Assembly (NCBI GenBank): GCA_025345505.1
Contig: JANVCC010000073.1
Coordinates: 9,614,887-9,678,886, forward strand
Reading direction: 5' to 3'
From: Todiramphus chloris collaris
Lineage: Eukaryota; Chordata; Aves; Coraciiformes; Alcedinidae
DNA: 64,000 nucleotides
A program made the translations under genes and the position numbers. Numbering within the stretch: position 1 is the first letter of the stretch; each line of letters begins with the position of its first letter. The notes under the pieces are model-generated. The model was given only the letters and a program-made list of their open reading frames with translations, had not been told where the DNA came from and did not search any database. Shown here in pieces: positions 39,110-47,990 of the stretch.

Positions 39110-39833
39110 GATTTATTGGCACTCAGCATGGAGCATGACATCAGAGCTCTGATAGATTGTCCAAATAGTTCAAATTCCAGTTCACTCACTTCAGAGAATA
39201 TCACTTTTTTTCCTGAGTGTCTTTAAGAATTGGAAACTAAAACAGACTGCTGAAATTATGTCACTTCTGAGACCCGTGTCCGTTCGTGTCTTTTTAGCAT
39301 TTCTTTCCAAGCTAAATACTATATGTGCCTTATGCATTATGTTATTGTTTGCTTGTTCTCACTATTCATCTGAAAGCTCTCGGGTTTGGGCACTGTGGTG
39401 TTTATCTCTGATTTATGTTGCACTGAATTGGGCAGCAAGTGCATCTCTGTACTACAGGCATTACACAGTCGATTTCATTACTAGGAATACTTTGGTTTTA
39501 TCTCAGGAAGTTATACTGCTCCCCACTATGCTAACGTGACTACACCGGATTTTAGGACTCCATTAAATTGTGAGGATTGTGGACATGTTTATTATCAAAA
39601 GATCACATTATTGTTATTATTTTTATAATGCCTTCACTGCGTGGCATCAGATTAGTCGTCAGTGTAGTAATGACAGGTCAGGCAGACACCAAAAAATGTA
39701 GAGTGCGTGCCGCTTCCCTGTGAGGTTCCGTGATATGCTCTGTAGTTATCCAGACTTCACAAGGTTCTGTTGATATACTGTGATATGTAGGAGATGCGTC
39801 ACGATTGTTCAGGCTCCACAGGCCCCCCCCCCC
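39110..39833 (+). other. Proviral leader between 5' LTR and gag
   Basis: About 720 bp with no gag homology. A tRNA-like primer-binding site would be expected just after the LTR. TGGCACTCAGCATGG starting at 39117 begins with the required TGG but shows only weak similarity to a leucine tRNA 3' end, so the assignment is poor. The region contains an intact 93-codon ORF and ends at a C11 run just before the Pro/Ala-rich gag start. Confidence 0.6.
39258..39539 (+). CDS. Unrecognised 93-aa hydrophobic ORF in the proviral leader
   Basis: An ATG-to-TGA frame of 93 codons lies between the 5' LTR and gag. The product would have two hydrophobic stretches, about residues 10-33 and 44-63, with Ser/Tyr/Arg between them, so it could be a small membrane protein if made. 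I do not recognise it and know no family for it. It is the only long uninterrupted frame in an otherwise broken provirus, but 282 bp escaping a stop at this level of decay is not improbable. No splice or translation evidence is available, so it may be spurious. Confidence 0.25.
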   Translation: MSLLRPVSVRVFLAFLSKLNTICALCIMLLFACSHYSSESSRVWALWCLSLIYVALNWAASASLYYRHYTVDFITRNTLVLSQEVILLPTMLT

Positions 39834-41478
39834 ATGAACCCTATTACTGCACCAGCTTCAAACCCAAGCATGGCACCTATTCAGTCTCTGCAAGACCCCT
39901 CAGCTAGCCCTGCTGCTGCGCCAGCTCCAAAGCCAAACACCACAGCTACTCAGTCTCTGCAGGCCCCCCTGAACAAGCCCTGCTGCTGCTTCAAAAACAA
40001 GCACCACAGCTTCTGATACTCTGCAGGCTCCCCCCACGAGCCCTGCTGCTGCTCCTCCAGTTCTCAAAACAAGAGCTGCTGCTTCTCCAACACTCACAAC
40101 AGGCACTGAAGCTGTTCCAGCTCCAGCAGCAAAGCCGGCAGCTACACCCACAGCTACTGTGACCACTCACACTCAATCTGCACCTGTACACATTGCTCCT
40201 GTGTGGAAAAGAAAACAAACAAAACAGCCAAGTCCAGAAACAGATCAAGGAGAGGGTCCTTCCCAAGGTGAATCTGAGTCAGAACGAGGTGCAAAGCCTG
40301 ATGCCTCTGCAACTGGAAAGAAACACCTAACAAAAACAGATCGCCCAATGTGGTCAGATGACCATGGAGCAGGTCCTTCTAAAGCAAACCCATCAGATGT
40401 GGAGTCATCAGATGCAGAGGTTACACCAAACCTTTATCTATGAGGGAGCTGAGAAATCTGAGAAAGAACTATAGCAGTCATGAAGCTGAGCCACTGACCA
40501 CTTGGCTACTCTGATTCTGGGATAATGGGGCCAAGTCCATCAAATTGGATGGCAGAGGATCCCTGGACAGAGATGGAGGCATTGATCAAGAGCTTGCAAG
40601 CAAGAGCAACACTATCAGTCTCTGGAGGAGACTCTTGTCAGCTATAAAATCTACACACCTCTTTAAGGAGGACATCAAATGTCGTCCAAGCAAATGGACC
40701 ACCATGGAAAAAGGTATTAAGTACCTGAGAGAATTAGCTGTGTGACTGGTGATTTGTGGTGACAGATGAGTGGTAAACCCTGATGCAATCCCATACCAGT
40801 GACCCATGTTGCGGAAGTTTGTGCAGAGTGCCCCATCAGCATATTCCCACACACTGTCAACATTGGCCTGGGGAACAGATGGTGAGGTACCAACCGGGAC
40901 AGAAGTGGCCAGGAGATCACAACAGTATGAGGTCCGTTACAGATCCATGTATCAGCCCTGGAGACATCAGTTGAAAAACTGATTGCAAAAACAAAGAGAA
41001 GGAAGAACAGATCTCATTCTTCCCCTGAGTGGGCCCGTGTTGAAGCTACTAGGAGAAGACGCTCTTCTTCGAGACCAGCTAAACAGGAACAGTACATGTC
41101 ATGACATACCCTGTGGTCCCTCCTCCGTGCCTTTGTAGAGAAAATGAGCAGATGGGATGGAAAACCCACCTCTGCTCTACAGCCACGAGTATTCTACTTA
41201 CAAGGTAAAACAAAGAGAAGAGAGAATTCTTCCAGACGGGAGGCTGCTCCAGTCCGCTATGAGCAGTCCTCTGGTCCAAGTACATGGGCCTCAGGTCAAA
41301 ATGTGAGTAAAGGGAATGAAAATGTGATTCCTGTAGTCAATACAAATCCTGTAAAGAGTGTAAATCCTGTAAATGGTAGAATTCCTGTAATCTACCCAGT
41401 TAGCCAGGTAAACCATGTTAACCCAGTGAACTACACAAACCCAGTTGCCAGTTCTGGACCCTACCCTCGGAATTAGAG
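39834..41478 (+). pseudogene. ERVL-like gag remnant
   Basis: Gag forms the inner virion shell. The N-terminal part is Pro/Ala/Thr-rich and built on a tandem repeat at 39881-40080. It changes frame near a C6 run at 39964-39969, continues to a stop at 40441, then shifts again. The capsid-like part (40440-40979) shows TWLL...FWDNGAKS, SLWRRLLSAIK and MLRKFVQSAPSAYS in one frame, with stops at 40512, 40743, 40767 and 40800. The C-terminal part (41144-41476) is basic and then Asn/Pro/Val-rich. No CCHC zinc knuckle was seen. The start is uncertain; the first Met in the repeat frame is at 39834. Confidence 0.8.
39881..40080 (+). repeat. Tandem repeat in gag, three units of 64-69 bp
   Basis: Units begin at 39881, 39950 and 40014. 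Each has a CAGTCTCTGCAGGCCCC-like start followed by AGCCCTGCTGCTGC and a Lys/Thr-rich end. Translated, a unit gives Gln-Ser-Leu-Gln-Ala/Asp-Pro followed by Ala/Pro-rich sequence. A frameshift near 39970 puts later units in a different frame. Confidence 0.8.
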
Positions 41479-41493
41479 GGGCCTTGCCTCCAG

Positions 41494-41898
41494 TTGGGTG
41501 GAGGAGTCTATTGGACTGTGTGGATTCGATGGCCTGGCATGTTACAACCACAAAAGTATAAAGCCCTTGTAGATACTGGTGCACAGTGCACCCTATTACT
41601 ATCAAATCATAAAGGGACTGAATCTGTTACCATTACTGGAGTAACAGGAGGATCTCAAGAAATGACTGTACTAGAGGCTGAACTGAGTCTAACTGGGAAT
41701 AAATGGGAAAGGCACCATATAGTGACTGGTCCAGGTGCTCCATGCATCCTTGGCATAGATTTCCTCAAGAGAGGGTATTATAAGGACCCAAAATGGTATC
41801 AATGGGTCTTTGGTATAGCATCTGTAGAGACTGAGGACAAGAAACAGCTGACTGTCTACCCAACCTTTCAGAGGAGTCTGCTGTTATGGGATAGATGA
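41494..41898 (+). pseudogene. ERVL-like aspartic protease domain
   Basis: The retroviral protease would cleave the Gag-Pol precursor. The 135-codon open frame contains the active-site triad context ALVDTGAQCTLL (Asp-Thr-Gly at 41572-41580). About 55 residues later it has the C-terminal signature ILGIDFLKRG. Both hallmark motifs look intact, and no stop interrupts the frame until 41896. It has no proper ATG start (the frame opens at TTG) and sits in a different frame from the gag tail and from the RT. Its expression would have relied on frameshifting or readthrough, and it is now cut off from both neighbours. Confidence 0.85.
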
Positions 41899-41939
41899 GA
41901 GCTGAGGATCAAAAGGTGTCAACTGCTATTGAAACAGTG

Positions 41940-43343
41940 CATTGACGACAATATCACACGAACCAAGACACTCTAGCTCCTATCCAGAAGCTGATTCATC
42001 ACCTAGAAAGTCAAAGGGTGGTTAGCAAATCTTGCTCACCCTTTAACAGTCCCAAATGACCAGTGTGAAAATCTAATGGGGAATGGAGATTAACAGTGGA
42101 CTATTGTGGCCTGAATGAGCTTACGCCAGCAATGAGTGCTGCCATACTGGACATGTTGGAACTCCAGTATGAACTGGAGTCCAAGGCCGCTAAGTGGTAT
42201 GCTACCATTGACATTGCTAATGCATTTTTCTCTATTCCTATAGCACCAGAGTGTAGGCCTTAGTTTTCTTTAACCTGGAGAGGTGTCCAATACACCTGGA
42301 ATTGACTGCCCCCGGGATGGAAACACAGCCCTACCATTTGCCATGGACTGATCCATACTGCACTGGAGAAAGGTGGAGCTCCAGAACACCTGCAATACAT
42401 TGATGACATCATTGTGTGGGGTAACAAAGCAGAAGGAGTTTATGAGAAAGGTAAGAAAATAATTGAAATCCTTTTAGATGACAGTTATGCCATAAAAAGA
42501 AGCAAGACCAAGGGACCTGCACAAGAGATACAGTTTTTGGGAATCAAATGGCAAGATGGGTGTCAACAGATCTCCATGGATGTGATTAACAGAAGAACAA
42601 CAATGTCCCCACCAACTAAAAAAAAGGAAACACAAACCTTCTTAGGTGCTGTAGGTTTCTGGAGAATTCACATTCCTGGTTACAGTCAGATTGTAAAACC
42701 TCTCTATGAAGTGACTTGAAAGAAAAACAATTTTAATTGGGGTCCTGAACAAAACCAGGCCTTTGAACAGATCAAACGAGACATCATACATGTAGTAGCC
42801 TTTGGGCCAGTCCAAACAGGACAGGACATAAAAAATGTGCTCTATACTGCAGCTGGGAATAATGGTCCTACCTGGAGCCTCTGGGTGAAAGCACCAGGGG
42901 AAACTTGATGTTGGCCCCTAGGATTTTGGAGTATGGGATACAAAAGCTCTGAGGCCAACTATACTCCAACTGAAAAAGATATATTGTCATATGAAGGAGT
43001 TCGAGATGCTTTGGAAGTGATCGATACTGAAGCACAGCTCCTCCTGGCACCAAGGTTACCAGTCCTAAACTGGATGTTCAAAGGTAAATTCCCTTCCACT
43101 CATCATGCCACTGATGCCACATGGAGTAAGTGGGCTGCATTAATCACCCAGAGAGCTCGAATAGGGAACCTCAGTCGTCCAGGAATATTAGAGGTAATCA
43201 TGGATTGTCCAGAAGGTAAAGACTTTGGAATGCCACCAGAACAAGTGGTGACATGTGCTGGAGTAACCCCCCCCCATGTAATCAGTTATCAGATAATGAT
43301 AAGCAATATGCTCTGTTTACTGATGGATCTTGCTGTCTTGTAG
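41940..43343 (+). pseudogene. ERVL-like reverse transcriptase, connection region
   Basis: One frame carries the RT. QKLIHHLESQRVV opens the domain, WRLTVDYCGLN and ATIDIANAFFSIPI are the first palm motifs, and QYIDDIIVWG holds the catalytic Tyr-Ile-Asp-Asp at 42396-42407. FLGIKWQDG and QTFLGAVGFWR follow in the thumb and connection. In-frame stops are at 41943, 42057, 42066, 42261, 42303, 42717 and 42906. The catalytic aspartates survive but the protein cannot be made. At the C9 run 43267-43275 the frame changes into RNase H. Confidence 0.9.
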
Positions 43344-43768
43344 GAAACCTTTGGAAGCGGAAAGCTGCTGTTTGGAGTCCCACATGATGAGTGGCAGAAG
43401 CAGCTGAGGGAGTAGGTGAATCAAGTCAGTTTGCAGAGGTAAAAAACATCCGACTGGCTTTAGACATTGCTTAACAAGAAAAGTGGCCAGTGCTCCATCT
43501 CTACGCTGACTCATGGATGGCAGCAAATGCCTTGTGGGGATGGTTAAAACAGTGGAAGCAGAATAACTGGCAGTGCAGAGGTAAACCCATTTGGGCTGCC
43601 ACACTGTGGCAAGACATTGCTGCTAGGATAGAGAAACTAGCTGTAAAAGTCCGTCATGTGGATGCCCACGTACCTAAACATCGAGCCACTGAGGAACATC
43701 AAAACAACCAGCAAGTGGATCAGGCTGCTAAAGTGTTCCAGACATCTAGACTTAGACTGGGAACATAA
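43307..43768 (+). pseudogene. ERVL-like RNase H domain
   Basis: The domain would degrade the RNA strand of the RNA-DNA hybrid. LFTDGSC gives the first catalytic Asp at 43322-43324. After stops near 43385 and 43472 the frame continues with LHLYADSW (another catalytic Asp) and VRHVDAHVPKH, the terminal His/Asp region. Hydrophobic and Trp-rich sequence lies between. It is separated from the RT by the frameshift at the C-run and from the integrase by another frame change near 43740. Confidence 0.85.
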
Positions 43769-44658
43769 AGGTGAACTATTTTTAGCTCGGTGGGCTCATG
43801 ATACTTCAGGACATCAGGGAAGAGATGCAACATACAGATGGGGGGGTGACCAAGGGGTGGATTTAACCCTGGACGCTATTGTGCAGGTTATCCACGACTG
43901 TGAACCATGCGCCGCAATCAAACAAATGAAACAGTTAAAACCCTTGTGGTATGGGGGATGATGGTCCAAGTATAAGTCTGGGCAGGTCTGGCAGATTGAT
44001 TACATCGCACTGCCTCAAACCCGCCAGGGTAAGCACTATGTGCTTACAATGGTGGAAGCAACAACCGGGTGGCTGGAAACCCATCCTGTACCTCACGCCA
44101 CTGCCCGGAACACCATCCTGGGCCTGGAAAAGCAGATCCTGTGGCGACATGGTACTCCAGAGAGAACTGAGTCTGACAATGGGACTCATTTCAAAAACAA
44201 TCTCATAGACAATTGGGCCAAAGGGCATGGTATCGAATGGGTGTATCACATCCCCTATCATGCACCAGCCTCTGGGAAAATTGAACAATACAATGGACTG
44301 TTAAAAACTACTCTGAAAGCAACAGGGGGGTGGAACCTTTAAAAACTGGGACGAGCATTTAGCCCAAACCACATGGTTATTTAACACCAGAGGATCCATT
44401 AATTAAGCCCGTCCTGCTAAGTCATACCCATTACACACAGTAGAAGGGGATAAAGTCCCTGTGGTATATGAAAGGAATCTGTTGGGGAAAACTGTGGGTA
44501 TTTCCTGCTTTGGGCAAAGGCAAACCCATTCATGGAATTGCTTTCTCTCAAGGACCTGGAAGTACTTGGTGGTGATGATGGAAGATGATGAAGTACAGTG
44601 TGTACCTCAAGGAAATTTAACTCTGGGTGAGAATACTCAATTCAAAGCTGTGTATTAA
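43750..44658 (+). pseudogene. ERVL-like integrase
   Basis: The integrase would join viral cDNA to host DNA. The N-terminal zinc-binding part shows His in RWAHDTSGHQG and the Cys pair in HDCEPC. A TGA at 43959 interrupts it. The core then has Asp in QIDYIALP (43998-44000), Asp in ESDNGTHF (44175-44177) and Glu in GKIEQYNGLL (44283-44285). The last two are exactly 35 residues apart, the canonical D,35,E spacing. A stop falls at about 44340 and the C-terminal part resumes in another frame (VVYERNLLGKTVG to FKAVY, ending at TAA 44656-44658), with a stop near 44402. Catalytic residues are conserved but the frame is broken. Confidence 0.92.
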
Positions 44659-44910
44659 TTGCATAATGCTAACAGTATTCAGTAAGTGTCTTTCAGGATA
44701 ACATCATGGTGATGACAGGAGCTAGCCTTATCAAGTGGCATCCAGTCACCTCCTGAGATGAATCTGCAGCCTGGGGGCACAAACTGTGATGAATTCCATC
44801 TTTTACCCTGAGAGACTGTTACAATGGATGGAAATCTACAAACATGAAATCAATGAACATTTCTATAGAAAGAAATTATAACCTACTGATGGGTATGACT
44901 TAAATGTCAT
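44659..44910 (+). other. Short post-integrase region, no env
   Basis: About 250 bp lie between the integrase stop and the polypurine tract. There is no open frame of useful length, no signal peptide and no transmembrane or fusion-peptide pattern. Lack of env is the normal state of ERVL elements. Confidence 0.75.
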
Positions 44911-44926
44911 GGAATAAGGGGTGGAA
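44911..44926 (+). other. Polypurine tract of the provirus
   Basis: GGAATAAGGGGTGGAA directly precedes the TGTC of the 3' LTR. All but one base (T at position 5) and a second T are purines. This is the expected primer for plus-strand DNA synthesis. Confidence 0.8.
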
Positions 44927-45206
44927 TGTCCTGGTTTGAGTGAGAACAGAACTAATTCTGTTCAGTGATTTTTCTTTTCAACTCAGTTCTTCTATCTAAC
45001 TGCACTTTCTGAACTCAGCAGTCTGTTCTCACAGACAGTGTCTGCCTCTGAAAGTGATAACACCCCATGTTTAGAGTTACTACAAAGGACTGGTGTGCAG
45101 ACCAAGGCCACTGCTGGATCTTGTGTATCACATTGGGGAATGCAGAAAGTGAAAGGCTGCACCTGCAGGGAAGAGAGGACAGGACAGTTGACCCTAAACC
45201 ATGACG
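44927..45206 (+). repeat. 3' LTR of the ERVL-like provirus (280 bp)
   Basis: It begins TGTCCTGGTTTGAG and ends CCCTAAACCATGACG, aligning with the 5' LTR over its full length with about 8% difference and one indel. The last base is G instead of the usual A. GAGGG follows directly, matching the bases before the 5' LTR, which fixes the right end of the element. Confidence 0.9.
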
Positions 45207-45211
45207 GAGGG
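45207..45211. repeat. 3' target-site duplication (GAGGG)
   Basis: Identical to 38826-38830 on the other side of the provirus. The empty site would have held one copy. Confidence 0.8.
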
Positions 45212-46640
45212 CCATACTGCAGTTTTGCCACTTGCCAGTATAATTTTGAGCAGAGCTTAATTGGTATTACTAGTTTGTTCATTTTGTGGAATGAGTTAGC
45301 AGCCTGTATATTGTTCATTCTTCTTTCCTTAGATCACATGCATGACTTTAGAGAGGCATTACACAGCTGTTCTCTCTCAGGAATTATGAGAGGTACTCAT
45401 CCTACAAACACGAAGACAGTTCAGAAGGTGTTCAGGAGATGTTGGTCCTGGTCATAAATATGACTGTGATGTGTTGGGTCAGCTGAGGGAAGTCACCACT
45501 TTTGTCTTTTCTTTTTCATCTCACTGACTTAGTTTACAAAACAAACTACGTTTTGTTGCTTCTGTGGGCCAAGTGGCATCTTCACAGCCATTACTATACT
45601 AAACTGATATAGATGTCATCAAAAGTAGCTGGTGTCAGGGCACTTGTACTTCAGCAGTGGAGATGCTGTTCATATAGATCTGGAACTACCCTGGAGGTGT
45701 TAGAACTGGGTAGATGCAGCTGTCATAACTTACTGCATTATAAGCACACAACCAGATCAGTAAAAAGAACTCTTTCTTCTTATATGTTGGCCTCATACCA
45801 AATGAAAACCCTGCTCCAACTTGCAAACCTTAGGAAACACTTTAGTCCTGAGACAGAGCTCAAAACAATACAGTGAACATGAAGGTAACTAGAACCCAGC
45901 AAAAGAGATTTAAAATAGATTTAACTGCCCCATTTTGGCTTAATTAGTGATCAGAAGAAGAAAACTTCCTTAGGAGAAAATAGTGAAAATATGTGCTGTG
46001 GGAGACAAAGATTTAAGAGGCTGCTGATAATGCATAATGCAGATAGCAGTGTTGTCCCCTTCTTCTGTGCACCATCATAGGACCTCTGGGAAATATGGGA
46101 CTGAGGATCATGGTAAAAAAAGTGCTATATGTGTGGTTTTATGCATTTTTCCTAGGCATCTAGAGTCTTTCTAGCTCATTTTTGATAGGTTTTTTTCCTT
46201 AGAGGTCACTACATAGGCACTATGCTAAAAGTTATGGATTTTTTTTTCTCTACAGATGTGTACTCAGTTCTAGTAACATAATTTTTTGCACCATCAAAAC
46301 TAATAGCTTTTTCATTAGCATTTCCACTGATGTCAGCATTTCAGTGTCATATAATTTTATTTACTTTTTCACCACACAAATACACCCTGGGTTTCTTCGT
46401 ACCATCTGCTGCAGTAGTGTGAGCTGGAGGATTGATGGTGCAGTAACACACTCAGAATTTGCTGTTGTAAGAGAAGGAATGTCAGGCTCTACAACTGTAG
46501 GCTCCCAGTGTAGCACAAATATCAGGAGTGGCAAAGGCAGCAAATCACAGTCATGACAGCACAGCCTGTGTGGTTTTTATAATAGATACAAAAGAATAAT
46601 TTCACAATTAGGCTGTCTCTTGTGCTTTGTGCTACTTAAC
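45212..46640. other. Gene-free sequence between provirus and CR1
   Basis: No supported gene. Frames of up to 139 codons that start inside the 3' LTR and run into the flank (45038-45457) are chance read-throughs. Nothing else is recognised. Confidence 0.5.
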
Positions 46641-46815
46641 TCACAGAATTACACAGAATTGCACAGAATTACTGAGGCTGGAAAAGACCTCTGAGATCAT
46701 CAAGTCCAGACTGTGACCCAACACCATCACATTGGCCAGACCATGGCACTAAGTGCCACATCCAGCCTTTCTTTAAACACATCCAAGGATGGTGACTCCA
46801 CCTCCTCCCTGGGCA
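46641..46815 (-). mobile_element. CR1 LINE 3' fragment, inverted
   Basis: It starts with three ACAGAATT units (CR1 tail repeats in reverse complement). It continues through GAGGCTGGAAAAGACCTCTG and AGATCATCAAGTCCAGAC to a segment ending near CCTCCTCCCTGGGCAG. It is the 3' UTR end of a minus-strand CR1. Sequence to about 46872 may also belong to it but is more diverged. Confidence 0.9.
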
Positions 46816-47578
46816 GAACTCTCCCTGTTGATTGAGTGCATCAGATTGAGGACCCTGGCAAGCCCTGTACAACCTGACATTCAGAAGTTGTGGTGGAGTG
46901 AAACAAGCGATTTCCAGTTTTGATACTGGGTAGTTGGATATAAACAGGAATAAAGTACAGTTAGGAGAGTATTATTTTATAAGTGATTCCAATGACTGTT
47001 ATGCAAACGGTAACTCCATGAAATCTGGTTAAATCTGTAATAGTAACTGTGGAAATCTAAGTAGATATTTCAAACACCACTTTTTCCCTGTCCCTCTACA
47101 GCTGCAAAATCTCTGCCTAATCTAGTGATGTTACACACTGTAAAAAGGAAGCAGTTCTTTTTGCCTTGATGTCTAATGCACCTCTTGAGTAAAAAACAAG
47201 GCATCTTTTTTTCTCTGTCTTTAAAGATAGCAAAGGCTGTGAAGTTTCATTAGGAGAAACTGTCTTTTTTTATGTGCTTGAAATGCATGGATTCCTTTCT
47301 ATAGTTAGATCTTTGAAACTCTGGTGTATATTGGTAGAATATGTCACTGGTGAATGACTGAATGTCATATTGCTGTAAGAATTTTTTGGTTTCAACAAAC
47401 CATTTAAAGAAGACTTTTCCCTCAAGGCCTGTTAATCACTGAAATTGATATGTCTTATTTTAATGAATCAAAGGCATCTTTAATAGCTTTATTTTTTCTT
47501 TAGATATTAATTGTATGCGAGAATTTGAGAAAGCAGTTACAAATTCTAAACTAATAGTCTCTCTTCAGAAAACAAAAC
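46816..47578. other. Gene-free spacer between two CR1 copies
   Basis: About 760 bp of AT-rich sequence with nothing recognised, apart from a possible diverged extension of the preceding CR1 up to about 46872. Confidence 0.45.
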
Positions 47579-47990
47579 CAGAGAAGAGGCTGAGGGAATT
47601 GGGCTTGTTTGGTTTGGAGAGGAGGAGGCTGAGAGGTGACTTTACCGCTTTATACAACTACCTGAAAGGAGGTTGTAGTGAGGTGGGTGTGTCCCCTTCT
47701 CTCAAAAAAATGACAGGACTAGAGGAAATGGCCTGAAGTTGCACCAGGGGAGGTTTAGATTAGGTATTAGGAAGAAATTCTTTACTGAAAGAGTAGTCAG
47801 GGAACACTGGAACAGGATGCCCAGGGAAGCAGTGGAGCCACCATCCTTGGGAGTGTTCAAAAAATGTGCAGATGAGGCCCTCCAGGAATGCTCTAGTGGG
47901 ATTGTGAGGTTATTTGTTTGGTTGGTTTTGGGTTGACGGCTGGACATGGTGATCTTACAGGTCTTTTCCAACCGTAACGATTCTGTGATA
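47579..47990 (+). mobile_element. CR1 LINE 3' part, about 410 bp
   Basis: The frame starts with the ORF2 C-terminal block (RLRELGLFGLERRRLRGDF, then LYNYLKGG). It continues through [20 protein letters not shown] and [16 protein letters not shown]. The 3' end reads CAGGTCTTTTCCAACC followed by GATTCTGTGATA, the CR1 tail. It is 5'-truncated, with frame changes near 47700 and 47740. The minus-strand 123-codon frame over it is a shadow. Confidence 0.93.

Larger units (their letters stand above)
38831..45206 (+). mobile_element. ERVL-like endogenous retrovirus, full-length but decayed, no env
   Basis: The order is LTR, leader, gag, protease, RT, RNase H, integrase, polypurine tract, LTR, on the + strand and about 6.4 kb. 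The absence of env, the 5-bp target duplication GAGGG, the RT-RNase H-integrase layout and the style of the LTR ends (TGTCCTGGTTT...AAACCGTGACA) point to the ERVL class of avian retroelements. By hand count the LTRs differ at about 23 of 279 positions plus one indel (about 8%), so insertion is old, probably tens of millions of years under usual avian neutral rates (inference). Stops and frame changes occur in gag, RT, RNase H and integrase. No second insertion inside is visible. Confidence 0.93.

Noticed and set aside
39640-39660. TGGCATCAGATTAGTC as a primer-binding site after a longer 5' LTR of about 800 bp
   Set aside because: The 3' LTR does not extend that far, and the inverted LTR ends and GAGGG duplications fix the LTR at about 280 bp.
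39900-40266. Minus-strand ORFs of 88-91 codons over gag
   Set aside because: They mirror the Pro/Ala-rich gag repeat on the opposite strand.
45038-45457. 139-codon + strand ORF, longest in the window
   Set aside because: It starts inside the 3' LTR and runs past the GAGGG duplication into flanking DNA, so it is a chance read-through and not a viral gene such as env.
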